The notes: a model not told the origin generated them from the sequence alone. A stretch of 64,000 bases of DNA from Lactarius indigo (GCA_025766275.1 JAFKAC010000035.1:551749-615748); one strand, 5' to 3'; shown: positions 48,431-61,129, counted from the first letter of the stretch. Made by a program: numbers and translations.

Positions 48431-51400
48431 TCACCGGAAGTCCCTTGGCTGCCAGTCGCGTTGCTCATCTGCGATGCGCTCCAATGCTGTGGCGTGTTCA
48501 AGGCGGTAGATGGAGTCGCGCTTGTCGTCCTGCGCACACTCGATCATCGCGCACAGTTGGCTGACTCAAGCGCGAAGTCGGTCCAACTCGTAGCTGGCCA
48601 CGCGGTAGCGCGTGACCTCAGCCATGAGGGACTTGTCATTGATGCGGTTGAGGGCGTGGTTGGTGATTTTGTCCGCAGCAAAGATGATGAGGTCTTCGTG
48701 CGGATACGTGGGGCGAAGAGCGGCCAATACATGCAGCTTGGTGTAGAATGGCTTACTGTAGACGTGTGGCAAGCCTGGTATTACTCCTAATATGAGGGGG
48801 TCAGCCCCTCCGATGATTTGGACGTGCGACACGTCCCTTTCTACTCTGTCTGGCCTGGTGATGGGGTATCAAATGTAATGGGGTCGTTGGTTCGCCTGGA
48901 ACCCTTCAGGCGCAATGACATGCGCGGGGTCCTTGGCGGTGGTGAATGGACAGTGATCGGCAGTGCCAGGCACGCGCACACGTCCTCAATACATGGGGGA
49001 CCCGTCGGTGTAGATGAGCCAGGGAGTGATGAGGGGATTATCAGCGTCACATTTCGTTTGTAAGAAGGGGTGTCTTGCCGGGTAATAATCTTCGTCGTCA
49101 TGGCCAGCCTCAGCTGCCGCCATCGCTGCCGTCGCTCTCGCATCTCCCTCAGTTGGGTCGCTGTGGAGTCAAGCTGCTCCTTCTGCCACTCCACTGCCAC
49201 TCTCTTCCAGCCCTCCAATTCATACTCCATCAGAGCTTGAACGCTGGTCGTCGCTCGGGAAAACTCCGCAAATGCCAATGAGGTCGTCGCTTGGGGGGAT
49301 AGCGGCGACGGGTTCTTGCTCACCACTTTCATTTCAGAAGACGTGGATGACGGTGTGTTCGTCGTCGGGGGTAGTCATTGGGTCTGGGAATCTGGTGACA
49401 ACGTGGGCCCATTCTTGTGTGGTGATGGGCCCCTCAGCTGGTCTAAGAGGTGTCCATGGGGTGAGCTGAGTGTTCGGGACTTCGGTGTCATCATCCTCAG
49501 CCAAAAGGGTGTGGGCGTCTTGCGCGAGGGAGTCGAGGAGTGCCGCTTGTGTGACATGGCGCAATGGGGAAGTAGGCATATGAGTGGTTACAGCTGAGCG
49601 GAGGAGGAGGGGATGACTTCCTTCAGCTTCAGTGTTCCTCGTTTTAACTTGTGGATTGCACGCTTGTGCTTCCTGATATAGTCGGAGTGCCTCCGGTGCA
49701 AAGACGTCGTCCTTGTTGACCCACTGATTCTCCGAGTCAGGGTACCCCTTCCATTTGATGAGGTATTGAAGGCGTTTCTTCCTGCCGAAGTGCCGCATGT
49801 CTAGAATGGCCTCGACTTCGTATTCTTCTTCCCCATCAATCAATTCTGGTGGTGGTCGTGTGAAGCTTTCTCCATGGAGAAGGGTTTGTTTGTAGGGCGT
49901 GAGTAAATCGATGTGGAACACTGGGTGGATGCTCCACTGCGTGGGAAGTTCCAATCGATAATTATAGGGGGGACATCACCTGTGTTACTTGAAAAAGGTC
50001 TGTGGCGTCGCGCTGCCAGCTTTACCGTGGGTTGATTTGTCCGAAGGTGTCTGCCTTCTAACCATACAAGGTCGCTGTTTTTAAATTTGGGTGTATCTTT
50101 GTTGCGCACCCATGCTTCTTGAGCCTTCTTCATGAGGCGTTGGGTGGTGCCCCTGGCTTCTTTGAGCATTGTCAGCCTCGCGGTCACTTGTGGCAAGGGG
50201 ATGGCTTGTCGGTCCAATCGGAGTGTGGGTCGTAACCCATCAGAAGCTGAAACAGCAATTGTTTAGTGTGTTCATGAGGCCAGTTGTTGTGCGTGAATTC
50301 TGCGATGGGCGGATAAGTGGTCCCAGTCGTTCTGTCGTTCATTTACCCAGAAGCGTAGATACTGTTCCAGCCACTGATTGGTCCTTTCAGATTGTCCATC
50401 AGTGCATGGGTGGTACACAGTGGATATGTTCTGTTGGATTCCAAGGATCCAACACACCTCTCGCGTGAATTTTGATGTGAATCGCGGGTCCCGGTCACTG
50501 ATGATTTTGCGTGGTAGTCCGAACCGCTTGAAGACGTGATTTACGTACAGGGCTGCCGTCTCTTCGGCCGTGATTTCCTTCTTGCACGGTATAATATTGA
50601 AGCTTTGCTGCAATCGTGGTCGGTAATCGTAAGGATGCTGTCATATCCCCTCGACACAGGTAGCTTGGTGATGAAGTCTACCACCACGGTTTGAAAAGGG
50701 GTTGCCTTGATCGTAGGTGTGATGGGGTGTAGCGCCGCTCGTATGGGGCGCATGTTGACTTTGTTTCGTTGGCATTCGGCACACCCCTGCACATATTCAT
50801 ACACATCTTTTCGTAGTTGCGGCCACCAATAGTGTCGCTCCACTATTCTTTGTGTCCTCGCAATTCTGGGATGTCCATGAGCCGGCAGATTGTGGTGATC
50901 GTGTATCAGTACCCTTTGCGTAGACATGGGTCCCGTGATCACGAACCTGCCGTCCTTATACCATTCTCCATTGATTTTCTTCAGCTGGTGGGGGTCCACC
51001 CATTGCTTGATGATCTTCTCATCTTGTCGGTGCCGGGGTTGCACGAAATTCAGGTTGAGGGTGAGAGTTCACGCTGTATTGAGGGCTTTCACGAAGACTT
51101 CTGGTGGTAGTGCGACTACTTGCTCATTGTCACTGGCCCCTTGGTCGTAGTCGGGTCGCCTGGACAGTGTGTCCACTCGGCCGTTGTTCTTCCCTTTGAT
51201 GTGGTGAATTCGAAGTTGTATTCCGATAGCTCCAATACTTCCCTTGCGACTCACCTACTGATCTTTTGTGGCGTCTTCCAGTACTGTAGGTTGAGGTGAT
51301 CGGAAAATATTTTGATTTTCTGTGGGGCTCCTGCCAGTAGCGGTCGCCAGTTTCGCAAGGCTTTGACTATTGTGAGTAGTTCTAGGTCATAAATGTCGTA

Positions 51401-53761
51401 GTTTCGTTCAGTTTCGGAAGGGTGGCGGAGTAGTATCCTATAGGGTGTCGCTTTCTGTCAGATTTTTGTTGTAATAGTACTGCTCCCACCACATATCCTG
51501 ATGCGTCCACCTCTAGCTCAAATGGATCTTGAAGTACTGGGTGTGCCAGCACCGGTTCTTCTGTTACGAGACAGTTGAGGGTGTTGAAGGCTCTGTCTTC
51601 TTCTTCAGTCCATCTCCATTCGGTGTCCTTCTTTGTTAATTTGTTAAGGGGTTTGGCATGCGTTGCGAATCTGCGAATGAAAAGCCGGTAAAAGTTGCAG
51701 AATCCTAGGAAGGATCGTACATCTTTGACTTTGGTGGGCGTCGGCCAGTCTTTAATCCCCTGAACTTTTACGGGGTCCATGTGCGTTACCCCCCTTTCAA
51801 GGATTACCCCCAGGTAATCCATTTGCGGTTGGTGGAAGAGGCACTTTTCCAGCTTGAAGTAGAGATCGTGTTCGCGGGCAACACGCAGTACATCCCTGAT
51901 GGCACTGACATGGGCCACTAGATCGTGATCGAAGTGAGTGGTGATTCCAATGTCATCCATATAAACACATATTGTGGTCCCCAAACGCTCGTGTTTCGCG
52001 ATGGTGTCCTGGTAAATATGGTTCATCATTGTTTGAAAGGTAGCTGGGGAGTTCATGAGGCCAAAGAACATCACCATGGGCTCGAAGAGCCCGAACTTGG
52101 TTTTGAATTCCACCTTTTCCTGGTCGCCGTCCCGGATACGTACGTTATTGTAGCCCAGCAGATGTCGAGCTTCGTATAGATGTGGGTGTTACTGAGGTCG
52201 AGAATCAGGTCTTGGATAAGGGTAGCAGGTACTGGTTGCGAATTGTGTGGGAGTTGATGACCTGATAGTCCTGTACCGGGCGTAGCTTGCCGTCCTCCTT
52301 TTTAATAAAGAAAAAGGATGATGTGTATGGGGATATGGATGGGTGTAAGTACCCTTGGTGCAGCTTCTCCTCTAGGAACTCTTTCAGCTCGCTTTCCTCC
52401 TTTCGGGTCATCGGGTAGATTTTGCAGTCAATGGCTGCGGTGCCATAGGTTTGAAATCAATTGTGTGGTCCCAGGGTCTTGCCGGAGGGAATCGGTGGGA
52501 GGCCTGCTCGTCAAATAGTCAGCAGAATTCTTCGTACTCCGTTTGTAACGCCACTACAGGGGCGTTGTGTACGACCTGTACTAAGTCAGTCGAGTCGCGG
52601 TAACACAAGCTCCAAGGCTTGGTTTCAGCAGGATGGTGCACAAGGATCACAAGGACGTTAGTCACTTGGATCATAGGGGAATGCTAAGACGCGAAGGTCT
52701 AGCAAAGGCAAGGGGGTTTGCGAGACAGTGAAGGGCACAAAGGCGTTTGAGTGTAGTATTTACACAAGAAGTCTAGTCTACCGTACATGCTAGATATGAC
52801 TAGGGTTAAATAGAGGTTGTACTGTATGGTGGCTACAAACAGATGGCGCCATCGCTCAGTTAAGGGATAAAGGGATATGCATAAGGGGAACAAGGCATAG
52901 ATATATCGAGGATAAAGGCGAATCACGTGGGTCGCGTGTGAGTGGGAACTGATCAGAAGCTAGCACATGTCGAACTTTATCAGAAGGGAACATCGATAAG
53001 TAGGGCGCGCGATAGGAACCGAGTAATCGTATAGTCCGCGTAATCATACAGGGCTCGTATAGTATCGAGAAAGGAATGGTGACATGTGAAAGGATGAGTC
53101 CAAGGAAAAATCGTAACACCGTTGGAAGGGTGGCAGCGGTCTGCTGCTGCTTTGCCTGTATTGCCAGTTCTGTCGAAGTTGTGGCTTGTGTGAAGGTCTC
53201 TTCCCATAGCTCCTGGAAGATATCTTCTTTTTCCGTTGTGATTAATGCTCTGGTGAGCGTGGGTTTGGTTGCACAAGTGAATAATGTTTCCTCGGTGGTG
53301 ACTATTACTGGTTGCATGTCTGGATGTAGGGTGGCGCTGGCCCAGTTGATTGTTGGTTCGAATGCACTCAGCCAGGGATACCCTAGTACCATGTCTTCGT
53401 TTCTGAGGTCAGTGACCAGGAAGGTCATCTTCTTTATCTGTTGGCGTGTTTTTACCTCTAGGTTAACGTAATGAGTGATTAACCCAGCTTTGTTCTCAGT
53501 ATTGTCTATATTCCATATCTTGCGTGGCGTGTCTAGTTGTTGGACCGGGATTCCAGCCCGGGCTGCCGCCTCTGGTCGTATAAATTTGTCAGGCGCTCCA
53601 GAGTTGACCAACGCGTTGGTTTCAGTCGTTTTGTAATTTGTAATGACGGTCACTGGAATTCGCAGAGATCGAAGGCGAGTCGTTACTATTACAGAATTAC
53701 ATTTTAGAGCCCTCACCCAGACTGACAGGTTTAGGCGTCCCGAAAACCCTCTTTCCCCCAT
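48431..53761 (-). pseudogene. Element E pol, broken in many places
   Basis: Minus-strand pieces cover the same order as A pol. Protease is at 53190-53761, with NSGAPDKF in place of DSGATDNF, so the catalytic Asp is lost. RT is at 51382-52411 (YMDDIGITT), RNase H near 51254-51600, integrase at 50272-51044 (HHCC and ISDRDPRF), chromodomain at about 49690-49815 (YLIKWKGYPDSENQW), and the post-chromodomain module at 48431-49330 (HVQIIGGADPLILGV, YSKPFYTKLH). Stops and frameshifts separate them, one of them caused by LTR G at 52544-53118. The slip site (reverse AAAACCC, 53744-53750) is intact. Confidence 0.9.
52544..53118. repeat. Solo LTR G inserted in element E
   Basis: 575 bp with ends TGTAACGCC and ATCGTAACA, flanked by a perfect target duplication CCGTT (52539-52543 and 53119-53123). 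It is inserted between the protease and RT of E. No coding sequence is inside, so it is a solo LTR left after LTR-LTR recombination. Its short frames are not genes. A decayed relative lies at 1-120. I could not fix its transcriptional orientation. Confidence 0.93.
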
Positions 53762-55485
53762 AGGTCTTGAAGTATGAGGTCTTTCACCTCATCCGTACTA
53801 TTGGCTACTTGCGTTAGCCATTCCTTGGCCTGTTCTCCGGCTGTCTTCGTAGTAGCCACGTTTATCTGCGGCATCGGTGTTGTGCTGGATGCTGGGGATG
53901 TGTAACCTGGCAGGGATGGCTCATACTGCGAGACCGGTCCTGTCGCATATCCGACGGTCTCAGTCATTTGACTGCTTGATGGGGCACCTGTTGGCCATGA
54001 TCCCTGCGTGCGAGGGTGTGGGCAATTTCGTGAGAGATGACCTGGAGCGTGACAGTTGTAACAGAGTACATTCCATAGGTCTCTCCTTGATCCGCCCCTT
54101 CCTCTTCCTCGTGCTCCTGGCCCGCCTCGCGGCGGGAATGGCGGCTGAGGCCATGTGTACGGCGGCTTTCCGTAGTTGATTGTTTGTGGTTCATTGAGGC
54201 AGTAGTGAGCCTTCCGTGCGAGTTGTTCGAAGTCATTGACGTACTTATCAATATCCTCTCCGATCATTCGAAACCCCTTTCGCAATATCGCTTGTGCTTG
54301 CTCTCGTTCAAGCGCATTTTTGAATCGCTGACTGAAGCCGTCGGCTACAGCCTCCCATAACTCTCTTGTGTATGGACTGATTCCTCATTGTATTTGTCTG
54401 TTGAGCCAGTTGAGGAACGACAGGACCCATTTGCTTACTGCTCCCCCCTTGATATAGGAAAGGAACAGAAGGCAGCGACGGTAGTCGTTGCGCATGATGG
54501 GGGCGTCTAGATTCATCCCCCAGTAGACGTGCCACTGAGTTAGAAATTGGTCTACTTTGAGTCTGTCCCCGTCGAAGATAGAAGGGGGCTCACTGGTTAG
54601 TTTTTCGTTATGTCCTCCTCCTCCGCCTCCTCCTCCTCCTCCTCCTGGCGGTCCTGCGGGGGGTCCTCCTGCTGGTGGTTGGGGAGGTCCGGTTCGTCGT
54701 ATGTCAAATGGGATTCCCCCTCCTGATGGTAGTGGCGGGTCTCCTCCTGGTCCCCCTATTCCTGGCGGTATCTCCAATACTGGTTGTCTCCCCGACAGGG
54801 GGTCTCCTCGGTCGGACCCTATAGCTCTGAATATTGTGGCGTCGTCAGCTGTCATTCGGACTCCAGTCTCTGGGTTAATTGGCATGAGAATGTCTCTTGC
54901 TTCTTGTCATATTGCATGTGATTCTTCTAGCGCAACTTCCTCCATTGCTTGCGTCAGCGTGGCCATTATTGCTGGTGATCGTATGTGAATTGGCTCTGGC
55001 TCAGTGATGTGTGCAGACTCAGCTCGTTCAATGAGAAGGTCTTGTATTGCTCCTCCGCTGCTTTTGGTTTGGTTTGGCTGTCGTCCTTCCTCTTCTTCTT
55101 CTTTGTAACTTTGTTCTGCTCCCTCAGAGACCGCTTCCCCGGTCGTATGTTCTTGTAGTTGCCCATCGATGGGGCCCCAGTCGGCCCTGCTATTGAGTTC
55201 TCTGGCGTTGATATCACAATGATACTGTGGTCCCGCTGGTCATACGACGTCCCACTGACATTCTACTGGGTTCCACGTAACTTCCGTCCAACACAAGTGG
55301 TTGAAGTTAAACTCAACTGGTTGGAACCTAGTAGGTCCGTTGAATTCCACGAAATATCCTGTTTCTTCGTCTCGCTCTCTCCAGCTGGCTGCTCCTAGGA
55401 AGTGCGTGGGTACGTTGCAATCTCCTCTGCGATTTAGCGAGTAGGGACGAAAATTCGTCCACTGGTCTCTTGTTGTTACAGCCAC
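53740..55485 (-). pseudogene. Element E gag, three stops and a deletion
   Basis: Starts at GTG (55485) in ATCGTGGC as in A. The N-terminal domain, acidic linker, Gly-run linker, capsid (LLFLSYIKGGAVSKWV) and knuckle CYNCHAPGHLSRNC are all recognisable. Stops at 55240, 54907 and 54385 (plus-scale starts of TCA) each replace a CGA codon of A. After EPQTI the sequence jumps to YGKPPYTWPQPPFPPRGG, so about 100 residues present in A are missing. No product is expected. Confidence 0.9.
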
Positions 55486-55491
55486 GATGGG

Positions 55492-55502
55492 ATCTTGGTC
55501 TT
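55492..55502 (-). other. Element E self-primer binding site
   Basis: On the minus strand AAGACCAAGAT, two bases inside the 5' LTR boundary (55505). It matches the ATCTTGGTCTT hairpin arm within both E LTRs. Confidence 0.75.
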
Positions 55503-55504
55503 AA

Positions 55505-56013
55505 TGTAACACTGTCACGATGTCAGCTCGACTTGAGCTCGATAGAGGCAGTAACAACTTAGCGAATAGTCACGATGGCACAAAGGCCCATGTCTCTGTC
55601 TTGGTGGAATATGCGAAGGTACACTTGACAGAGGATCGACTCCAAGAGAGGTCTAAGACACGAACTTATAAGGAAGCAAGAGAAAGGAGAGAGAGAGAGA
55701 AGTGATGATTCAAGAAGACCAAGATGGTGTATCTTGGTCTTCGTAGACTATCTTAAATACAAGTCGAGCAGGCTTTCAAGCGCTGCTATGAGTCACAGTA
55801 ATGTAGCATCCAACGTATTGCAGAAACATCGCAAACCCTAATACTACTAGTACCAGTACTAGTATTGAGTCATCCAGGTACCGCTCAGTCAGCTATCGTA
55901 TCCAATCGCCTATTGTACTACTGTATCTCCTAAGTCCACAACTAATCTACCTTACTGCCATAGTCGCAACCAGTACAGTAAGGGTCCGAGTTGTATACAG
56001 GCAGAACGTGACA
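55505..56013 (-). repeat. Element E 5' LTR
   Basis: 509 bp. It differs from the 3' LTR by scattered C to T and G to A changes and by a one-base gap near its outer end (GCAGAACGTG versus GCAGAAACGTG). Confidence 0.93.
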
Positions 56014-56919
56014 TGTTTTGAAGGCTGCCTTCCACTGGTCTTCTTCTTTTATGTGAATGTTATGGTACCCCCATCTAATGTCAAACTTTGAGAACAGTGT
56101 TTTCCCATTTAAGTTGGTTAAGATGTCGGAGATGAGAGGTAGTGGGTAAGTGTCTTTTATTGTCCAAGTGTTTAAGGGTCTGTAGTCGAGGATGGGACGC
56201 AACCCTCCGTCTGTTTTCTTTCTAAAGAAGAAGGAGGAAGCATAAGGGGAGCTTCCTTCATAGATGTATCCTTTTGCTATGTTTTCGTCAAGATATGCCT
56301 TTAGCTCCTTGTCTTCTTCTGGAGTCAAGGGGTAAATTTTGCAATTGATCTTGTTAGGTGCATCTGGATGCAGTGTGATGGGATGGTCTTCTTCTCTTTC
56401 TGGGGGAAAGCGCTGTGCTTCTTCATCTGAGAACACTTTGTTGTGGCGCTGGTATTCTTCTGGGATTGTGGTTTATTTTACTGGGTCAAAGGTTGTTTTA
56501 GTTGTTGTTGTTTTTGCTTCTTGGTGTCGCTTTCTTCGGAAGCGGTACCCTCCTGTCAGGATGGTGACTGCTTCTCCTTTCAGCTCTTGTTTCTTCCAGT
56601 CTATGTCTGGGTTTTCATGTTCAAACCAGGGGTATCCAAAGATCATTCTGTCTTCTCCTAGACTGGTCACAAAGAATTGGAAAGGAGTTTCCTCTTCTCC
56701 TCTTTTTATCCATAGCTGGCATGTTTCCGTCATGGTGCCATCTTTGTTTAGCGATCCATCTATGTTTCGGACCAATCTGGGTGGTTTTAAAGGAGTGGTT
56801 CCTAGCCCAAGTTTTTGGATCAGATTTCGGTCGATTAGGTTGTCTGTTGCACCGCTGTCTAGCAGCACATTTATGTGAGCTTCTTTGTAGTAAAGGCGAA
56901 CGAGGACTTTGATTGTCAT
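56014..56919 (-). pseudogene. Element C3: protease and start of RT, truncated
   Basis: The minus strand encodes a family-C protease (LLDSGATDNLIDRN, intact) and the first part of RT up to DQWKAAFKT, almost identical to element C. A TAA at 56473 replaces GAA between protease and RT. The sequence stops at 56014, where the LTR of E begins, so most of pol and the 3' LTR are gone. Confidence 0.9.
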
Positions 56920-56971
56920 AGCACTATCTCAAACACTATACATTGAATTGGCCTCCCTGTCAGCTCTCACA

Positions 56972-58657
56972 GGTCGGCATCACAAAAATCCTGGTCTAAG
57001 GCATAGTAGCGTCTCTTTTTGTCTTCAGTCATGCCTTGGACAAGTGCATGGGCTTGTCGGACTTTGTCTTCGGTTGTGGTAGCAGCCACCAATGAGGTGC
57101 TTGCTTCTGGGGTGTATGGGGGTGCAGTGTCCGCTTCTTGGGTGTCTGTGGCTCTGGCTTTGGTTTGGTTGGTGGTGTTTTGTCATTGACAGTTCTTAGC
57201 CATGTGTCCTTGCTGTCTGCACTTGAAGCAGCGGCCTTCTTTCATGAGGGCTTTCTTTTCTTCTTCGGTAAGCTTCTTAAAGGGGGTGGAGGTGGTGGCA
57301 TCTACATCCATCGCATTTGGGTCTCGCTTTGGTCGTCCTTGGTGGACGTTCTGGGTTGGTCCTGGGTTTCTATTCCCTGGTCTGGCTTTTAGCAGCTTCC
57401 AGCGTTGATGTTCTGCTCTGGCAGTGGTTTGCCACTCGTCCATGGTGTTTGGGATAGTGGTTTGCATGAGGCAAGTGTGATACAGTCCTGTGGGTAGTCC
57501 TCTTTTGAAGAATTCCACTGTTCCAGGGGCATCTCTTGCCCATCCTGCTATTCCTGCAAGGTGTTTGAAGTCGAGGATGTAACTGTCCAATGCTCCCCCC
57601 TGCATCGTCAGACTGATGAGTTTCTGATACGCTCTTTCTTTGTTTAGAGTGTCGGTCCAGTCTCTGTCAAAGGTGTCAAGAAAACCATCCCAAAGGTCTT
57701 TGCTGTTTTTGGTGAGGGCTTTGGTGGGGTCTGCTAGTGCTGCTTCCATGTCATCTTCGGTTTGGTTGACCCACAGTTGTACACCAGGTCCTTTGAACAT
57801 TGTAAGGGCGAATAGTACTTGTGCATAAGGTTCTTTGATAAGTTCATTCTCGCTATTTAACTTGATGTATCGTAGTAATTCTCTTTTGAACTGACCACTC
57901 TCTGTTCTATCTCTGGTGAACGGAGTAGGGGGTGCTCCTTTGAGTCCTCCTGAGCTTGTTGTTGGTGTTCCCCCTGTTCCGGTGCTTGAGCCAGTACCTG
58001 TGCCAGTGCCTGTGGTGTTTATAGCTGACATGACAAGTGTTGGCTGTGATGTGATGGGGATCTGGGGTGGTTCGACTGGGGAAGGCAATCTGATTGGTGG
58101 TAGTGGGGCTGGGAATCCTTCTTCTGCTGGGGATGGTTCTATCCAAATAGGGATAATGGGGCTGGCTTGTGACGAAGCTTGTGTGGGTACTGTGATGTCT
58201 AGGCGGTGTTCTGAGGAGTGAGATAGTTCTGAGTGTGATTCTGCTTCGTCTGAGCTGGGCTCTTCTTCTGATGAGTCTTGTTGTAGTCCGTATGTTCCCC
58301 TAGTGTTTCTTGGTGCTGAGGATGATTGTTGTGTGGGTGTTTCTGGGTTCTGTTCGTCTTCTTTGTTCCACCAGCCTAGTCCTTCAGTGAATCTTTGTGG
58401 TGTGATGTTTATGGCTCTGGTATGGTATGTGTTCTGAAGTATCAGAGGATGTACCAGTTGTTGTTGATGAATTCTACTGGTCTGAGTTCGCCTTTGATGA
58501 GGCACTTGTAACAAGGTGGTCTGTTTGGTGTTGTGGCCCAGCGAGCTCCTCTTCCTAGTTGACTGCTTTTAACGTGGTGTGGGAGGTTGTCTTGTGTTCT
58601 GGTTGTGACTGGGGTCCAATTGTTGTCTGATTCAAAGGTGACACTGATGCTAGCCAC
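56972..58657 (-). pseudogene. Element C3: gag with two CGA to TGA stops
   Basis: Close copy of element C gag, from GTG in ATTGTGGC (58657; the block is ATCGTGGC in C) to the ALDQDFCDADL end. TGA at 58442 (after NNNWYIL) and at 57183 (after HMAKNCQ) replace CGA codons of C. A one-base deletion in the TTTCAG following the first stop shifts the frame. The rest is well conserved, so the copy is fairly young. Confidence 0.9.
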
Positions 58658-58865
58658 AATTGTGGTCTGTTTTGGGTGCTGATTTGTGTAAGGGGATGGC
58701 TGAAGCGGCCTCTTGTGTCAGGGAGGATCTGTCACCCAGCTATGCCATCGTTTCTGGGTTCTGTGGAGTGTCTGGTTGTTGGCTGATGCGTCCTCTAGGA
58801 TCGTCGCCCACTCTGCTGTGTGGCAGTAGTGTCTTGGGTGTGTTGGGAGTTGTAGACTTGGCTTA

Positions 58866-59393
58866 TGTTACACCCTAGCAGGGGCGTGGGTTCTAGAGGT
58901 TTCAAATCACACAAGTATCAAGCGAAGACCTCTGTTGTCTTATTGCTATGAAATACAAGTGGCGAAAGTGTGGCACAAGGTGCAACACTACTCTGTAACG
59001 TAGGACTCCTCGTCTGAAGTGTCTGACACTTCTCTACACTTGATCTTGCTAGTGCACAGAGTATAACAGGTGTGACACGTTGATATAGTTCAACTGCAAA
59101 GACTTCGAAGTGTCCGGGTTAGGGACTGAGGTAGGGGATGTACAAGAAGAGGGGGATAGGGCGAGGTCACACCAAAATACGGAGGCAAGGTTGCTAGATT
59201 GCAAACGAAGCCAAGTCTGGCTTCCTACGGTCTACAGTACAGGTTTATATAGGGCGAGGTTCCAAACAACATGAACACAGGCCCACACAGGAGCAAAGAA
59301 ACTAGATGGAGTAAGGAGACATTTGGATCAAGGCAAACAACGCCCTAACAGTAGTAGCTCTGTAACTGAGGTCCGAAGCATCGGATCATAACA
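58866..59393 (-). repeat. Element C3 5' LTR
   Basis: 528 bp, against 578 in C, so it has internal deletions. The plus strand starts TGTTACACCCTAGCAGG and ends GATCATAACA. The 208 bases between it and gag are the leader with the family-C PBS (reverse of AAGCCAAGTCT, 58854-58864). Confidence 0.9.
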
Positions 59394-59804
59394 AAGGTGA
59401 CCAAACGTGATCCAATTCAGCAAGCAATTGGAACTCCTCTTTAGGCACAAAATGGCACCTTCTGTCACGGTACCAGCTGACCGTTCCGTGACGAAGTTGA
59501 GTTCGAAGGCTTGCGTTTTCGCAAGCAGAGTATGCTGACTTGGAATGCTCGATGGCACGCAAGTGAGAAGACAACAGACTGGATTCACAGACGAAGAGTA
59601 GACAAGGAAAGTACTACTCTATGGCTACCTCTTTATACTCGTACAAACTATGGATTTTCAGGACTGTTTTCTGGTATTTACGGATTCTGAGTGAGCTGGC
59701 AGACATACAGTAGACGTGGCGGAGACAGCTGGCAAGAAGTTAGTTCGCTGGCGATCGATTCGACGTGGCACGATCCGTGACCGTGATGTCACGTGGACGT
59801 GACA
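59394..59804 (-). repeat. Element D 3' LTR
   Basis: On the minus strand it starts TGTCACGTCCACGTGAC, preceded by the polypurine tract AGAAGGGGGGCTA (59805-59817). It has a TATA block GAGTATAAAGAG and a hairpin AGAGTAG / CTACTCT downstream of it, analogous to the hairpins of A, B and C. The far end touches the C3 LTR, and I cannot tell whether it is complete. Confidence 0.8.
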
Positions 59805-59822
59805 TAGCCCCCCTTCTAGACG

Positions 59823-61129
59823 CGATCGTCCCGATCTGCGTTGTCAAGGGCACGCGAAAAGTCGTAGTCGTGGCGAAAGATGAAATGAGTTGGTCGTTCG
59901 TATGGCATTCCTCGTCGCTGGGCGCGAAGTCGGGCGGTGATTTGTGTTGCTCTCTTGCGATCTACTGCGCGACCGAGCATTGCGAGCCATGCGCAATAGG
60001 TGCGTGCGTGGGCGTGTGTTGTTGGGACGTGACAGACCCGTCAAGTCGCGCATTTGGTGTGAGGCTGGCGACATTCGAATGTGAGATGCTGTTCGTCGTC
60101 GCAATGACTGCACGCCGGCAAGCCTCGCCTGTCGTGGCGCGACGCGCGTTGGTCTTCTTCAGCTACCTGGCTGGCGGATGACTCCTCTCCGTGAAGGCTT
60201 GGGTACTGGGTGTGACGCGTTACCTGTGCAGTTTGGGCGTAGGTGCGGAGAGGTTGACAAGGTGGAACCGGCAGCGCGATTGCCGATCCGATGACGGGGG
60301 CACGGTGATGGTCGAGTCGCCGATCCGTGTTGTTCATACGTATAGTTGCGAACGGCAGTACTACGGGGGTGGGGTTAGATAGGTAAGGCTGGATGCGCGA
60401 AGCTGCGCGCACGTGGGCTAGACGAGAGTCGATCTCTTCGGCCTCCGTACTCCATTCGCTCCATGCCCATTCGGTTTCTCTCATACGCACGACAAGCTGG
60501 TCACGGCGTGTGAGTGAGGCGCGAAGACGATACACGTCTGCGCTAACTCCGGGATCAGCAAGCAGGTACAGCGCTTGGTCGACCTCGGTCTTAGCAGGGT
60601 GATCGGTTCGAAACAGGTCTCTAGTAAGCACAGGGTCGCTAGGGAGGTCGGGTCCGACGCGAGGTTTAGCAAATAGTGGTCCGTAATAAATGGGTTGGTT
60701 GCGTCCTTCCGTGGCTATAACGACGGGTCGATCGCGCTGGTCGATGACAAACTGTACGTACGGAGCACGTCCCCGCGTGCCGTCGGCTAGTGGTATCTCC
60801 ATGAGATAGTCGTTCGTGGGAAGAGTCATCGTCCAGTGATGATCTGGCCTCTCGATACCGGTTAGCAACATCTGACGGTGCTCGCTTCCTTGCGGATTGG
60901 CGGGTCGTGGGGGTAGCGGGTACTGGGGAGGAGTTGTTGGCGTTGGGTTGGAGATACGTAGTGCGAGGGAAGGTACGACGGGTGTAGGTAGTGTGAGTCG
61001 CGGGATGTTGCTCTCGGGCAAGACGGGGGACTGAGGTCCCTCCCAAGGCGCTTCTAGTTCCTCCTGCGCGATCTGTTTGAGTGCTTCTCGCAGCAATCGT
61101 TGTCGCTGGTTAGTACGGGCCTGTGAATG
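59823..61129 (-). pseudogene. Element D: post-chromodomain end of pol
   Basis: Continues the frame of the 61130-63812 piece after a TGA. It has a Pro-rich linker (PTPTTPPQYPLPPRPA), a block with APYVQFVIDQRD and YYGPLFAKPRVGP, then TDHPAKTEVDQAL and a heptad-like Leu/Arg region. A knuckle CSHCDDEQHLTFEC follows, near 60060. A second TGA at 60041 follows KCAT. Sequence similar to element F (HARTYC, LGRAVDRKRATQ, AQRRG, FRHDYDF) continues in frame to 59823. It is the family-D counterpart of the C-terminal modules of A, B and C. Confidence 0.75.

Larger units (their letters stand above)
47893..56013 (-). mobile_element. Element E: dead family-A gypsy element, minus strand
   Basis: 8,121 bp including a 575-bp solo LTR insertion. 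Two 509-bp LTRs (47893-48401 and 55505-56013) differ at many sites, so it is older than A. The PBS (55492-55502) is the same self-priming 11-mer. Its flanks do not match: copia ends at 47892 with CACAC, and family-C pol begins at 56014 with TGTTT. So either flank has been exchanged. Gag has three CGA to TGA stops and a deletion, and pol is frameshifted. Confidence 0.93.
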
